NCBI RefSeq assembly: GCF_001886265.1
Contig: NZ_JXLE01000011.1
Span: 32,940 to 96,939 of the forward strand
Origin: Enterococcus thailandicus
GTDB lineage: Bacteria > Bacillota > Bacilli > Lactobacillales > Enterococcaceae
Reading direction: 5' to 3'
DNA: 64,000 nucleotides
The position numbers and the translations under genes were made by a program. This document shows positions 55,668 through 64,000 of this stretch, piece by piece. How positions within the stretch are numbered: position 1 is the first letter of the stretch; each line of letters starts with the position of its first letter. The notes beneath the pieces were generated by a model. The model was not told where the DNA came from, did not search any database, and saw only the letters and a list, made by a program, of their open reading frames with translations.

Positions 55668-57083
55668 GTGAAAGAACGGTTTAGTAGAGTAGGACAGCAA
55701 AAAAAATTTTGGTCGGAAACAACCAAAATTTTAGTTGCAGTTTCTGGTGGAGTAGATTCAATGGTTTTATTGGATTTATTGTTAGCTGCACAACAAAAAA
55801 ATTTCTTTGCTTTGGGCGTTGTTCATATCAATCATCAGTTACGGGTAGAATCTGCTGAGGAAGAACATTATTTACAAACGTATACGGCAGCAAAGAACCT
55901 TCCATTTTATTCCATTACATGGGAACGGCCTGCTGAAACAGGAATTGAAACAGCTGCGCGTCAATTTCGTTATCAAACTTTTTCTCGAATCATGCACGAG
56001 GAAGGCTATGATACGTTGATGACTGCCCATCATGGAGATGACCAAATTGAAACGATTTTGATGAAAATTTTAAGAGGGGGACAATTGAGTAGCTTTGCTG
56101 GAATCAAAGAAATACAACCATTTGCAACAGGAAGGTTAATTCGTCCATTACTAAGTTATAGTAAGGAACAATTATATGAATATGCTAAAGAACGGCAGTT
56201 GATTTATTTTGAAGATGTAACAAATCAGAAATTAGATGTACAAAGAAATCGGCTGCGTCACTTAGTTATCCCACGATTAAAAGAAGAAAACTCGCAAACT
56301 TTAAGTCATTTCCAACGATTTTCAAAGCAAATTCAATGGGCGGATGAACTGATTCAAAAACAGATGAATGAAAAAGTAACTGAACTTCTCCAACCATTAG
56401 CCAATGGCTGGCAAATTTCTGTAGCGAAAATTTCCGAAATGGCTGAAAGTGAACGCTATTTTTTTCTTCATGCGCTTTTTGAACAGTTGTTTAACGAAAC
56501 AACGGTCGCAGTAAAAGAGCAGCAAATTTTATTTCTAGTGAATCAATGGAAAAGTGATAAAAGCCAATGGCAGTTTGATTTAGGTAAAGGTTGGCTGTTT
56601 AAAAAAGAGTATACGAATGTCAGAATTGAACAGCTCCAACCAGTGCAAAGCTTCGTGCCACGGATGCTGCTTCCAAACCAGCCGATTTATTTAAGTGATT
56701 CACAATGGATTGGTTTGTTTTCAAGTGACAAGCTAGCTGTACCAGAAAATCTTGCTGATTGGTCGGAATTTAGACATGATTTGTGGCTCGAAGACGGTAC
56801 GAAACTTCAGGTGGATCAACGACATCCGGGTGATCGGGTTCGTTTGACTGAAACGCTTACGAAGAAAGTTTCCCGTTACTTTATTGACAAAAAAATCCCT
56901 GATTCACACAGGGAACAAGCATGGTTGATTACAGATGAGCAAAGAAACGTGTATAGTGTTGTTCCTTTTACCTTTTCTTATTTGAGTATTGACAAAGAAA
57001 CTGATAAAATACACTACATACTTCTTTACAAATATCAAAAGAAGCAACTGGAAGGAGAACCCAATGTTAGAAAAGGATATTGA
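55668..57083 (+). CDS. tilS: tRNA(Ile)-lysidine synthetase
   Basis: 471 residues. It puts lysine on C34 of the AUA-reading tRNA-Ile, changing both codon and amino-acid identity. The PP-loop [15 protein letters not shown] is at about residues 26-40; [20 protein letters not shown] follows. The C-terminal TilS domains include LRHLVIPRL and [15 protein letters not shown] 55668 has AGAGGAGG upstream. The 3' end overlaps hpt by 20 bases; tilS-hpt-ftsH is a classic Firmicutes cluster. Confidence 0.95.
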   Translation: MKERFSRVGQQKKFWSETTKILVAVSGGVDSMVLLDLLLAAQQKNFFALGVVHINHQLRVESAEEEHYLQTYTAAKNLPFYSITWERPAETGIETAARQFRYQTFSRIMHEEGYDTLMTAHHGDDQIETILMKILRGGQLSSFAGIKEIQPFATGRLIRPLLSYSKEQLYEYAKERQLIYFEDVTNQKLDVQRNRLRHLVIPRLKEENSQTLSHFQRFSKQIQWADELIQKQMNEKVTELLQPLANGWQISVAKISEMAESERYFFLHALFEQLFNETTVAVKEQQILFLVNQWKSDKSQWQFDLGKGWLFKKEYTNVRIEQLQPVQSFVPRMLLPNQPIYLSDSQWIGLFSSDKLAVPENLADWSEFRHDLWLEDGTKLQVDQRHPGDRVRLTETLTKKVSRYFIDKKIPDSHREQAWLITDEQRNVYSVVPFTFSYLSIDKETDKIHYILLYKYQKKQLEGEPNVRKGY

Positions 57084-57609
57084 GAAAGTTTTGATTTCAA
57101 AAGAAGAAATACAAGCTCGTTGTGAAGAACTGGGCAAAGAATTAACTGAAACTTATCGTGATAAAAATCCACTAGTAGTCGGCGTATTAAAAGGAGCTGT
57201 TCCTTTTATGGCAGACATCGTGCGTTCAATTGACACTTATTTAGAGTTAGATTTCATGGATGTTTCAAGTTACGGAAATGCTACTGTATCTTCTGGTGAA
57301 GTAAAAATCGTAAAAGACTTAGATACAAACGTTGAAGGTCGTGACTTGTTGATCGTTGAAGATATCATCGATAGTGGTCGAACACTTGCATACTTAGTTG
57401 ATCTTTTTAAATATCGTAAAGCAAATTCCGTGAAAATTGTTACTTTATTAGATAAACGAGAAGGACGCGTAGTGGATATCGAAGCGGATTATGTTGGTTT
57501 TAACGTACCTAATGAATTTGTTGTAGGTTACGGTTTAGACTATGCAGAAGCTTATCGAAACCTTCCTTATGTTGGGGTCTTAAAACCTAGTGTTTATCAG
57601 TCAAATTAG
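57064..57609 (+). CDS. hpt: Hypoxanthine phosphoribosyltransferase
   Basis: 181 residues. It salvages hypoxanthine and guanine to IMP and GMP with PRPP. The PRPP loop is [17 protein letters not shown] (about residues 96-112), and the flexible loop region [19 protein letters not shown] is typical. ATG 57064 lies inside tilS with GGAAGGAG upstream; the frame extends to 56989 but that part lacks a ribosome site. In Bacillus the HprT-TilS pair has been reported to act on ftsH transcription. Confidence 0.95.
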   Translation: MLEKDIEKVLISKEEIQARCEELGKELTETYRDKNPLVVGVLKGAVPFMADIVRSIDTYLELDFMDVSSYGNATVSSGEVKIVKDLDTNVEGRDLLIVEDIIDSGRTLAYLVDLFKYRKANSVKIVTLLDKREGRVVDIEADYVGFNVPNEFVVGYGLDYAEAYRNLPYVGVLKPSVYQSN

Positions 57610-57630
57610 TGCCTTTTCTGAAATGAGTTA

Positions 57631-57639
57631 TGTTACAAT
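57631..57639 (+). promoter_or_regulatory. Extended -10 upstream of ftsH
   Basis: TG-T-TACAAT with no clear -35; ftsH may also be read from the tilS-hpt transcript. Confidence 0.35.
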
Positions 57640-57697
57640 GAAATGGTCAGGATTGATAAAAATTTCTAAATCAAATTAGTGTTTAAGGAGGGTAACT

Positions 57698-59857
57698 ATG
57701 AACAAAAAGAATAACGGCATGATGAAAAATGCCTTATATTATGTCCTCGTAATTTTGGCGATGGTCATGGTGGTCTATTTTATTTTTGGTAACAATAGCC
57801 AGCAGTCGTCAGACATCGAGTACTCAAAATTTACTGAACAATTAGAGTCAGGGAAAATCAAAGAATTTAGTGTTCAACCTGCAAACGGTGTGTATAAAAT
57901 CACTGGTGAATACAAGGAACAACAAACAGTTAGCAACAGTGGCGGTTTAGCGATCCTAGGTTCAACTGATGTATCAACAACACACTTCACAACTATCATT
58001 TTGCCAAACGACACAACGTTAAGTCAGGTAACAGACTTGGCAAGACAACATGATGTAGGAACAACAATTAAAGAAGAGTCAAGTAGCGGTATTTGGGTAT
58101 CTCTACTATTAAGCTTCTTGCCAATTGTCATCATCATTTTCTTCTTCTATATGATGATGGGTCAACAAGGTGGTGGCGGTGGCGGCGGTGGCCGAGTGAT
58201 GAACTTCGGTAAATCAAAAGCCAAAGAAGCCGACAAAAAAGCCAACCGTGTTCGTTTTTCTGACGTTGCTGGTGCAGAAGAAGAAAAACAAGAACTTGTT
58301 GAAGTTGTTGAGTTTTTGAAAGATCCTCGTCGATTTGTTGAATTAGGTGCAAGAATTCCAGCGGGTGTTCTTTTAGAAGGACCTCCAGGAACAGGTAAAA
58401 CGTTATTAGCGAAAGCTGTTGCCGGTGAAGCTGGTGTACCTTTCTACTCCATTTCTGGTTCTGATTTCGTTGAAATGTTCGTCGGTGTTGGGGCAAGTCG
58501 TGTACGTGATTTGTTTGAAACAGCGAAGAAAAATGCACCAGCAATCATTTTCATTGACGAAATTGATGCTGTTGGTCGTCAACGTGGAGCTGGTATGGGT
58601 GGCGGACACGATGAACGTGAACAAACATTGAACCAATTATTGGTAGAAATGGATGGATTTGACGGAAATGAAGGCGTAATTGTGATTGCCGCAACGAACC
58701 GTTCAGATGTCTTAGATCCAGCGTTGTTACGTCCAGGCCGTTTTGACCGCCAAATTTTGGTTGGTCGTCCAGATGTCAAAGGTCGTGAAGCCATTTTACG
58801 TGTTCATGCTAAAAATAAACCTTTAGCAGACAACGTTGATTTAAAAGTGGTTGCACAACAAACACCAGGATTTGCTGGTGCAGACTTAGAAAATGTCTTA
58901 AACGAAGCTGCTTTGGTAGCCGCTCGTCGTAATAAAAAGAAAATTGATGCATCTGATATTGATGAAGCAGAAGATCGCGTTATTGCTGGTCCTGCTAAGA
59001 AAGATCGCGTAATTAATAAGAAAGAACGCGAAATGGTTGCTTATCATGAAGCTGGTCATACAATCGTTGGTTTAGTCTTAAGCCGCGCGCGTATCGTTCA
59101 TAAAGTAACAATCATCCCTCGTGGCCGTGCGGGCGGATACATGATTGCTTTACCAAAAGAAGATCAGTTCTTGATGACAAAAGAAGATATGTTTGAACAA
59201 ATCGTTGGCTTACTTGGTGGTCGTACAGCTGAAGAAATTATTTTTGGCGTTCAATCAACCGGTGCTTCAAATGACTTTGAACAAGCTACTTCATTAGCTA
59301 GAAGCATGGTTACTGAATATGGAATGAGTGATCGACTTGGTCCAGTTCAATACGAAGGAAACCATCAAGTCTTTGTTGGCCGTGATTATGGTCAAACAAA
59401 AGCTTACTCTGAACAAGTTGCATTTGAAATTGACCAAGAAGTTCGCAAGATTTTGATGGATGCTCATCAAAAAGCGCATGAAATTATCGAAGCACACCGT
59501 GAACAACATAAGTTGATTGCAGAAAAACTTCTTGAGTTTGAAACACTAGATGCAAAAGCAATTAAATCATTGTTCGAACGTGGCGTGATGCCAGAAGGAA
59601 CAGAGTCTGCTGATTATCCAAGTGAGAAAGAAGCACAAACGTTTGAAGAAGCAAAACGTGCTTTAGAAGAAAAAGATGCGGAGAAACAAGCAGAAGAAAA
59701 ACAAGATTTTGAAGAAACAAAACAAGAACTAAAAGACGAAGCTGAAGAAGTAAAATTGGCCAGTGAAGAAACTGGTTCAGAAGTTGCTGAAGAAGAAAAA
59801 GACAAAGACACAGAGTCTGATTACGACAAAAACAACTTTGAAGATCGTTATAAATAG
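57698..59857 (+). CDS. ftsH: ATP-dependent zinc metalloprotease FtsH
   Basis: 719 residues. A membrane hexamer that unfolds and degrades membrane and short-lived cytosolic proteins. Two transmembrane helices (about residues 9-30, [20 protein letters not shown], and 131-153, [20 protein letters not shown]) flank the extracellular domain. The AAA module has [32 protein letters not shown] and the arginine-finger region RPGRFDRQ. The peptidase has HEAGH (about residue 451). The last ~80 residues are very acidic and low-complexity. AAGGAGG precedes ATG 57698. Confidence 0.97.
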   Translation: MNKKNNGMMKNALYYVLVILAMVMVVYFIFGNNSQQSSDIEYSKFTEQLESGKIKEFSVQPANGVYKITGEYKEQQTVSNSGGLAILGSTDVSTTHFTTIILPNDTTLSQVTDLARQHDVGTTIKEESSSGIWVSLLLSFLPIVIIIFFFYMMMGQQGGGGGGGGRVMNFGKSKAKEADKKANRVRFSDVAGAEEEKQELVEVVEFLKDPRRFVELGARIPAGVLLEGPPGTGKTLLAKAVAGEAGVPFYSISGSDFVEMFVGVGASRVRDLFETAKKNAPAIIFIDEIDAVGRQRGAGMGGGHDEREQTLNQLLVEMDGFDGNEGVIVIAATNRSDVLDPALLRPGRFDRQILVGRPDVKGREAILRVHAKNKPLADNVDLKVVAQQTPGFAGADLENVLNEAALVAARRNKKKIDASDIDEAEDRVIAGPAKKDRVINKKEREMVAYHEAGHTIVGLVLSRARIVHKVTIIPRGRAGGYMIALPKEDQFLMTKEDMFEQIVGLLGGRTAEEIIFGVQSTGASNDFEQATSLARSMVTEYGMSDRLGPVQYEGNHQVFVGRDYGQTKAYSEQVAFEIDQEVRKILMDAHQKAHEIIEAHREQHKLIAEKLLEFETLDAKAIKSLFERGVMPEGTESADYPSEKEAQTFEEAKRALEEKDAEKQAEEKQDFEETKQELKDEAEEVKLASEETGSEVAEEEKDKDTESDYDKNNFEDRYK

Positions 59858-59869
59858 TAAAATGTTTTG

Positions 59870-59901
59870 AAGCTGGGACAATTAATTGTCCCAGCTTTTT
59901 T
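59870..59901 (+). terminator. Intrinsic terminator after ftsH (GGGACA type)
   Basis: AGCTGGGACA (59871-59880) pairs perfectly with TGTCCCAGCT (59887-59896), then TTTTT. Confidence 0.95.
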
Positions 59902-60020
59902 CTTTGGATTCACTCAATTTAGTTTTTCTATTGAGTAGTTTGAACTAGAAATTTGTACACAAACAAAATTGATTTCTTTTTTGTTCAGTTTTATTTATTA
60001 TTAAGCTCTGATTTCAAAAG

Positions 60021-60049
60021 TTGAAAAAAATGAAAGTTGCTAGTATGAT
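60021..60049 (+). promoter_or_regulatory. hslO promoter
   Basis: TTGAAA (60021-60026), a 17-base spacer, TATGAT (60044-60049). Confidence 0.75.
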
Positions 60050-60091
60050 TCACTAGGAGCTGAAAAATCAAAAAAAGGGGTACATACAATA

Positions 60092-60979
60092 ATGGAAGAT
60101 TATTTAGTTAAAGCACTAGCACATGATGGTTTTGTTCGTGCTTATGCAGTACAAGCAACAAATACAGTGGCAGAAGCACAACGTCGCCACGATACATGGC
60201 ATACATCGTCGGCAGCGTTAGGCCGTACACTAGTCGGTAGTTTATTATTAGGAGCGACACTAAAAGGTGAAGATAAATTAACGGTTCGCATTCAAGGCGA
60301 CGGTCCAGCTGTTGGAATCGTTGTTGACGCAAATGGTAAAGGCGATGTAAAGGGATATATTAAAAATCCACATTTGAGTTTGCCGTTGAATGCTGAAGGG
60401 AAAATTGATGTTCGTGGTGCAGTAGGTACACAAGGAATGTTCACTGTAACTAAGGATTTGGGATTAAAAGAACCTTTTTCTGGACAGACACCCATCGTTT
60501 CGGGGGAAATTGCGGAAGACTTTACTTACTACTTAGCTATTTCTGAGCAAATTCCATCAGCAGTTGGCCTAAGTGTCCTAGTAAATACAGATGACAGCAT
60601 CAAAACAGCTGGTGGATTTATGATCCAAATTATGCCAGGTGCAGATGAAGAAACAATTTCAAAAATTGAAGACCAATTGAAAACAACACCAAGAATATCA
60701 ACATTGCTTGATGAAGGTCACACACCTGAAGAAATTTTGAAGGGATTATTAGGAACAGAAGAGTTAAATATCTTAGAAAAAATGCCTGTTCAATTTGCTT
60801 GTGACTGCTCAAAAGAAAAATTTGCAGAAGCTATCATTGCACTGGGCACAGAAGAAATTCAAGCAATGATTGATGAAGACCATGGTGCAGAAGCAGTTTG
60901 TTCATTTTGTAATAATAAGTACGAGTATTCTGAACAAGAATTATTAGCGCTGAAAGAAGAAGCAGTAGGAGGAATTTAG
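60092..60979 (+). CDS. hslO: Redox-regulated chaperone Hsp33
   Basis: 295 residues. A holdase switched on by oxidation. The N-terminal domain shows [17 protein letters not shown] and the [17 protein letters not shown] core. The C-terminal redox switch has the zinc cysteines as CDC ([10 protein letters not shown]) and CSFC (VCSFCNNKY), so all four are present. In Bacillus it follows ftsH-coaX; coaX is absent here. The dusB start directly abuts its stop. Confidence 0.95.
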   Translation: MEDYLVKALAHDGFVRAYAVQATNTVAEAQRRHDTWHTSSAALGRTLVGSLLLGATLKGEDKLTVRIQGDGPAVGIVVDANGKGDVKGYIKNPHLSLPLNAEGKIDVRGAVGTQGMFTVTKDLGLKEPFSGQTPIVSGEIAEDFTYYLAISEQIPSAVGLSVLVNTDDSIKTAGGFMIQIMPGADEETISKIEDQLKTTPRISTLLDEGHTPEEILKGLLGTEELNILEKMPVQFACDCSKEKFAEAIIALGTEEIQAMIDEDHGAEAVCSFCNNKYEYSEQELLALKEEAVGGI

Positions 60980-61978
60980 TTGAAACATCAATGGAAAATT
61001 GGAAACGTTGAAATTCCGAATCGCGTAGTTGTTGCGCCAATGGCTGGAATTAGTAACTCTGCTTTTCGAGTAACAGTTAAAGAATTTGGTGCAGGACTAG
61101 TCGTTTGTGAGATGATTAGCGATCAAGGTATTCATTTTCGAAACAAAAAAACGTTAGAAATGCTTCATATTGAAGAGGCAGAACATCCACTAAGTGTCCA
61201 AATTTTTGGTGGAAATAAAGATAGCTTGGTTGAGGCTGCACAATTTGTACAAGAAAACACGACAGCAGATATTATTGATATCAATATGGGGTGTCCTGTA
61301 AACAAAGTTATTAAGGCGGAAGCGGGAGCAAAATGGTTACTTGATCCCGATAAGGTTTATGAAATGGTTCATGCTGTATCTTCTGCTGTAGACATTCCCG
61401 TCACGGTTAAGATGCGAATTGGTTGGGATGATCAACACATTTTTGCCGTGCAAAACGCGTTAGCAGCAGAGTCGGCTGGAGCAGGAGCAATTGCTATGCA
61501 TGGTCGTACTAGAGTGCAGATGTATGAGGGCGAAGCTGATTGGGAAATTTTGAAAGAAGTGAAACAGCATTTAACGATTCCTTTTATGGGGAACGGAGAT
61601 GTCAAAACACCCGAAGATGCGAAACGTATGTTGGAGTATGTCGGAGCAGATGGTGTGATGATTGGGCGAGCAGCATTAGGCAACCCTTGGATGATTCACC
61701 GTACGCAACATTATTTAGAAACAGGTGAACTAATCCCTGAACCGACGCCGGCTGAAAAAATTGCGACAGCAAAACTTCATTTGCAACGTTTAACTGACTT
61801 AAAAGGGGAACAAGTAGCCTGTCGCGAATTTCGAACACATGCTTCCTACTATTTAAAAGGGATTTCTCGCGCAGCTAAAGTAAAAGTAGCAATCAACCAT
61901 TCTGAAAACCAACAGGAAATCAATGATTTGCTTGAAGCTTTTTTAGAAAAAACGGAAAAAGTTGCTATAAAACATTAA
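60980..61978 (+). CDS. dusB: tRNA-dihydrouridine synthase DusB
   Basis: 332 residues, FMN enzyme that reduces uridines in tRNA D-loops. The TIM barrel shows VVVAPMAGISNSAFRVTVKEFG, INMGCPVNKVIKAEAGAKWLLDP with the catalytic Cys, VKMRIGWDD, HGRTRVQMYEGEADWE and GADGVMIGRAALGNPW. The start is TTG 60980, immediately after the hslO stop and eight bases from AGGAGG. Which uridines are modified in Firmicutes DusB enzymes varies, so the site is not claimed. Confidence 0.95.
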   Translation: MKHQWKIGNVEIPNRVVVAPMAGISNSAFRVTVKEFGAGLVVCEMISDQGIHFRNKKTLEMLHIEEAEHPLSVQIFGGNKDSLVEAAQFVQENTTADIIDINMGCPVNKVIKAEAGAKWLLDPDKVYEMVHAVSSAVDIPVTVKMRIGWDDQHIFAVQNALAAESAGAGAIAMHGRTRVQMYEGEADWEILKEVKQHLTIPFMGNGDVKTPEDAKRMLEYVGADGVMIGRAALGNPWMIHRTQHYLETGELIPEPTPAEKIATAKLHLQRLTDLKGEQVACREFRTHASYYLKGISRAAKVKVAINHSENQQEINDLLEAFLEKTEKVAIKH

Positions 61979-62005
61979 ACAGATTTCTAAGATTTTTGTG
62001 AATTT

Positions 62006-62039
62006 CAAGCCGAAAATTTAAGTTCGGCTTGCTTTTTTT
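62006..62039 (+). terminator. Intrinsic terminator after dusB
   Basis: CAAGCCGAA (62006-62014) pairs with TTCGGCTTG (62023-62031), then CTTTTTTT. Confidence 0.92.
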
Positions 62040-62076
62040 GTGTTTCATTGGCATTATTAGAACTGAGAACAACTAG

Positions 62077-63591
<1,515 letters not shown>

Positions 63592-63614
63592 ACAATAGAG
63601 TGTATGGTATAGAA

Positions 63615-63650
63615 GAAAGCTATCTGGCTAAACAGATAGCTTCTTTTTTT
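63615..63650 (+). terminator. Intrinsic terminator after lysS
   Basis: AAGCTATCTG (63617-63626) pairs with CAGATAGCTT (63633-63642), then TCTTTTTTT. Confidence 0.92.
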
Positions 63651-63797
63651 ACTAGAAAATCAAAAAGGGATTTAATAAATTCTTTCTGCTTTTTCGAAAT
63701 AACATCTTAAATATTCGCCTTAAAAACGAACAAAAAATATATTTTGAATAACAATGATCGGACAAGTGAAAAAAAGTAGAAAAAAGAAAAAAATTCA
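63651..63797. other. AT-rich region upstream of rRNA promoters
   Basis: No reading frame. The A/T tracts just before 63798 could act as an UP element for the first promoter. Confidence 0.5.
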
Positions 63798-63826
63798 TTG
63801 ACCTGCCTTGTTTTAGTTGGTATATT
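63798..63826 (+). promoter_or_regulatory. rRNA operon promoter P1
   Basis: TTGACC (63798-63803), a 17-base spacer, TATATT (63821-63826), after A-rich sequence. A hairpin, TTGTTCGC-AAG-GCGGACAA, covers the expected start. Confidence 0.8.
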
Positions 63827-63897
63827 ATTATTTGTTCGCAAGGCGGACAACTGCTGAAAGTTGAAAATTCTTTCAGAAAACAAATTTCAAAAAGTTG

Positions 63898-63926
63898 TTG
63901 ACGTGTGAGTAATCACATGATAAGAT
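63898..63926 (+). promoter_or_regulatory. rRNA operon promoter P2
   Basis: TTGACG (63898-63903), a 17-base spacer, TAAGAT (63921-63926), preceded by TTTCAAAAAGTTG. Confidence 0.8.
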
Positions 63927-63993
63927 AACTGAGTCGTTTAAAAAGGACAGCTTATGAAGCTTGATTTCGTCAAGAAAAACTTCAAAAAAGTTC

Positions 63994-64000
63994 TTGACAA
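63994..64000 (+). promoter_or_regulatory. Start of a third rRNA promoter (cut by window end)
   Basis: TTGACA (63994-63999) preceded by CTTCAAAAAAGTTC, nearly the same lead-in as P2. The -10 lies outside the window. Confidence 0.6.

Overview
The window is a gene-dense, low-GC Firmicutes chromosome segment. It is almost certainly from an Enterococcus of the E. faecium group (E. faecium, hirae, durans, mundtii and relatives). The best evidence is a SagA-type NlpC/P60 hydrolase directly after mreCD, and a 466-residue L,D-transpeptidase whose SHGC cysteine falls at residue 442, the position described for Ldtfm of E. faecium. Other pointers are an IreP/IreK pair and a Zn-type adcACB operon next to purR-glmU-prs. 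Most genes lie on the plus strand. Together with the origin-type gene sets (rae1-sigma, glmU-prs, pth-mfd-divIC-tilS-hpt-ftsH-lysS) and the rRNA promoters at the right end, this suggests an origin-proximal region transcribed with replication. I name species by recognition only; no search was run.

Layout. 1-2.3 kb: 3' end of rae1, a SigH-like sigma factor, veg, a GNAT acetyltransferase and mscL. 2.4-11.9 kb: the ymfF-ymfH-ymfI-rodZ-pgsA-cinA-recA-rny string (EF-P modification, cell shape, phospholipid synthesis, SOS/recombination, RNA decay). 11.9-16.5 kb: proC, mprF, ispE. 16.9-23 kb: zinc uptake (adcACB), purR, glmU, prs. 23-26 kb: a divergent hypothetical gene, a patatin-like lipase and a PC4/YdbC-type protein. 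26-38.9 kb: the yicC-(hypothetical)-gmk-rpoZ-priA-def-fmt-rsmB-ireP-ireK-rsgA-rpe-thiN block, linking nucleotide metabolism, translation start and end processing, ribosome maturation and cell-wall stress signalling. 39-42.2 kb: mreC-mreD-sagA, morphogenesis and peptidoglycan splitting. 42.3-48.2 kb: pepF, a VanZ-family gene, yebC, the L,D-transpeptidase and ldh. 48.5-63.6 kb: pth-mfd-flippase-rqcP-divIC-S1 protein-tilS-hpt-ftsH-hslO-dusB-lysS. 63.8-64 kb: tandem promoters that should drive an rRNA operon beyond the window.

Most operon ends carry clear intrinsic terminators, several shared by convergent genes. At least five of them use the same GGGACA/TGTCCC hairpin core. Regulatory sites readable by eye include a LexA box at recA, a PurBox at purR, a Zur-like box at adcA, a cre/Rex pair upstream of ldh and a WalR-like repeat upstream of sagA.

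I see no phage, insertion sequence, CRISPR array, tRNA or defence island; this is core genome. The observations most worth a second look are small: a perfect hairpin that buries the Shine-Dalgarno of the sigma factor gene, an apparent AUC start codon for rsgA, the back-to-back cre and Rex operators at ldh, a structured RNase Y leader, and two unrecognised conserved-looking genes embedded in housekeeping operons.
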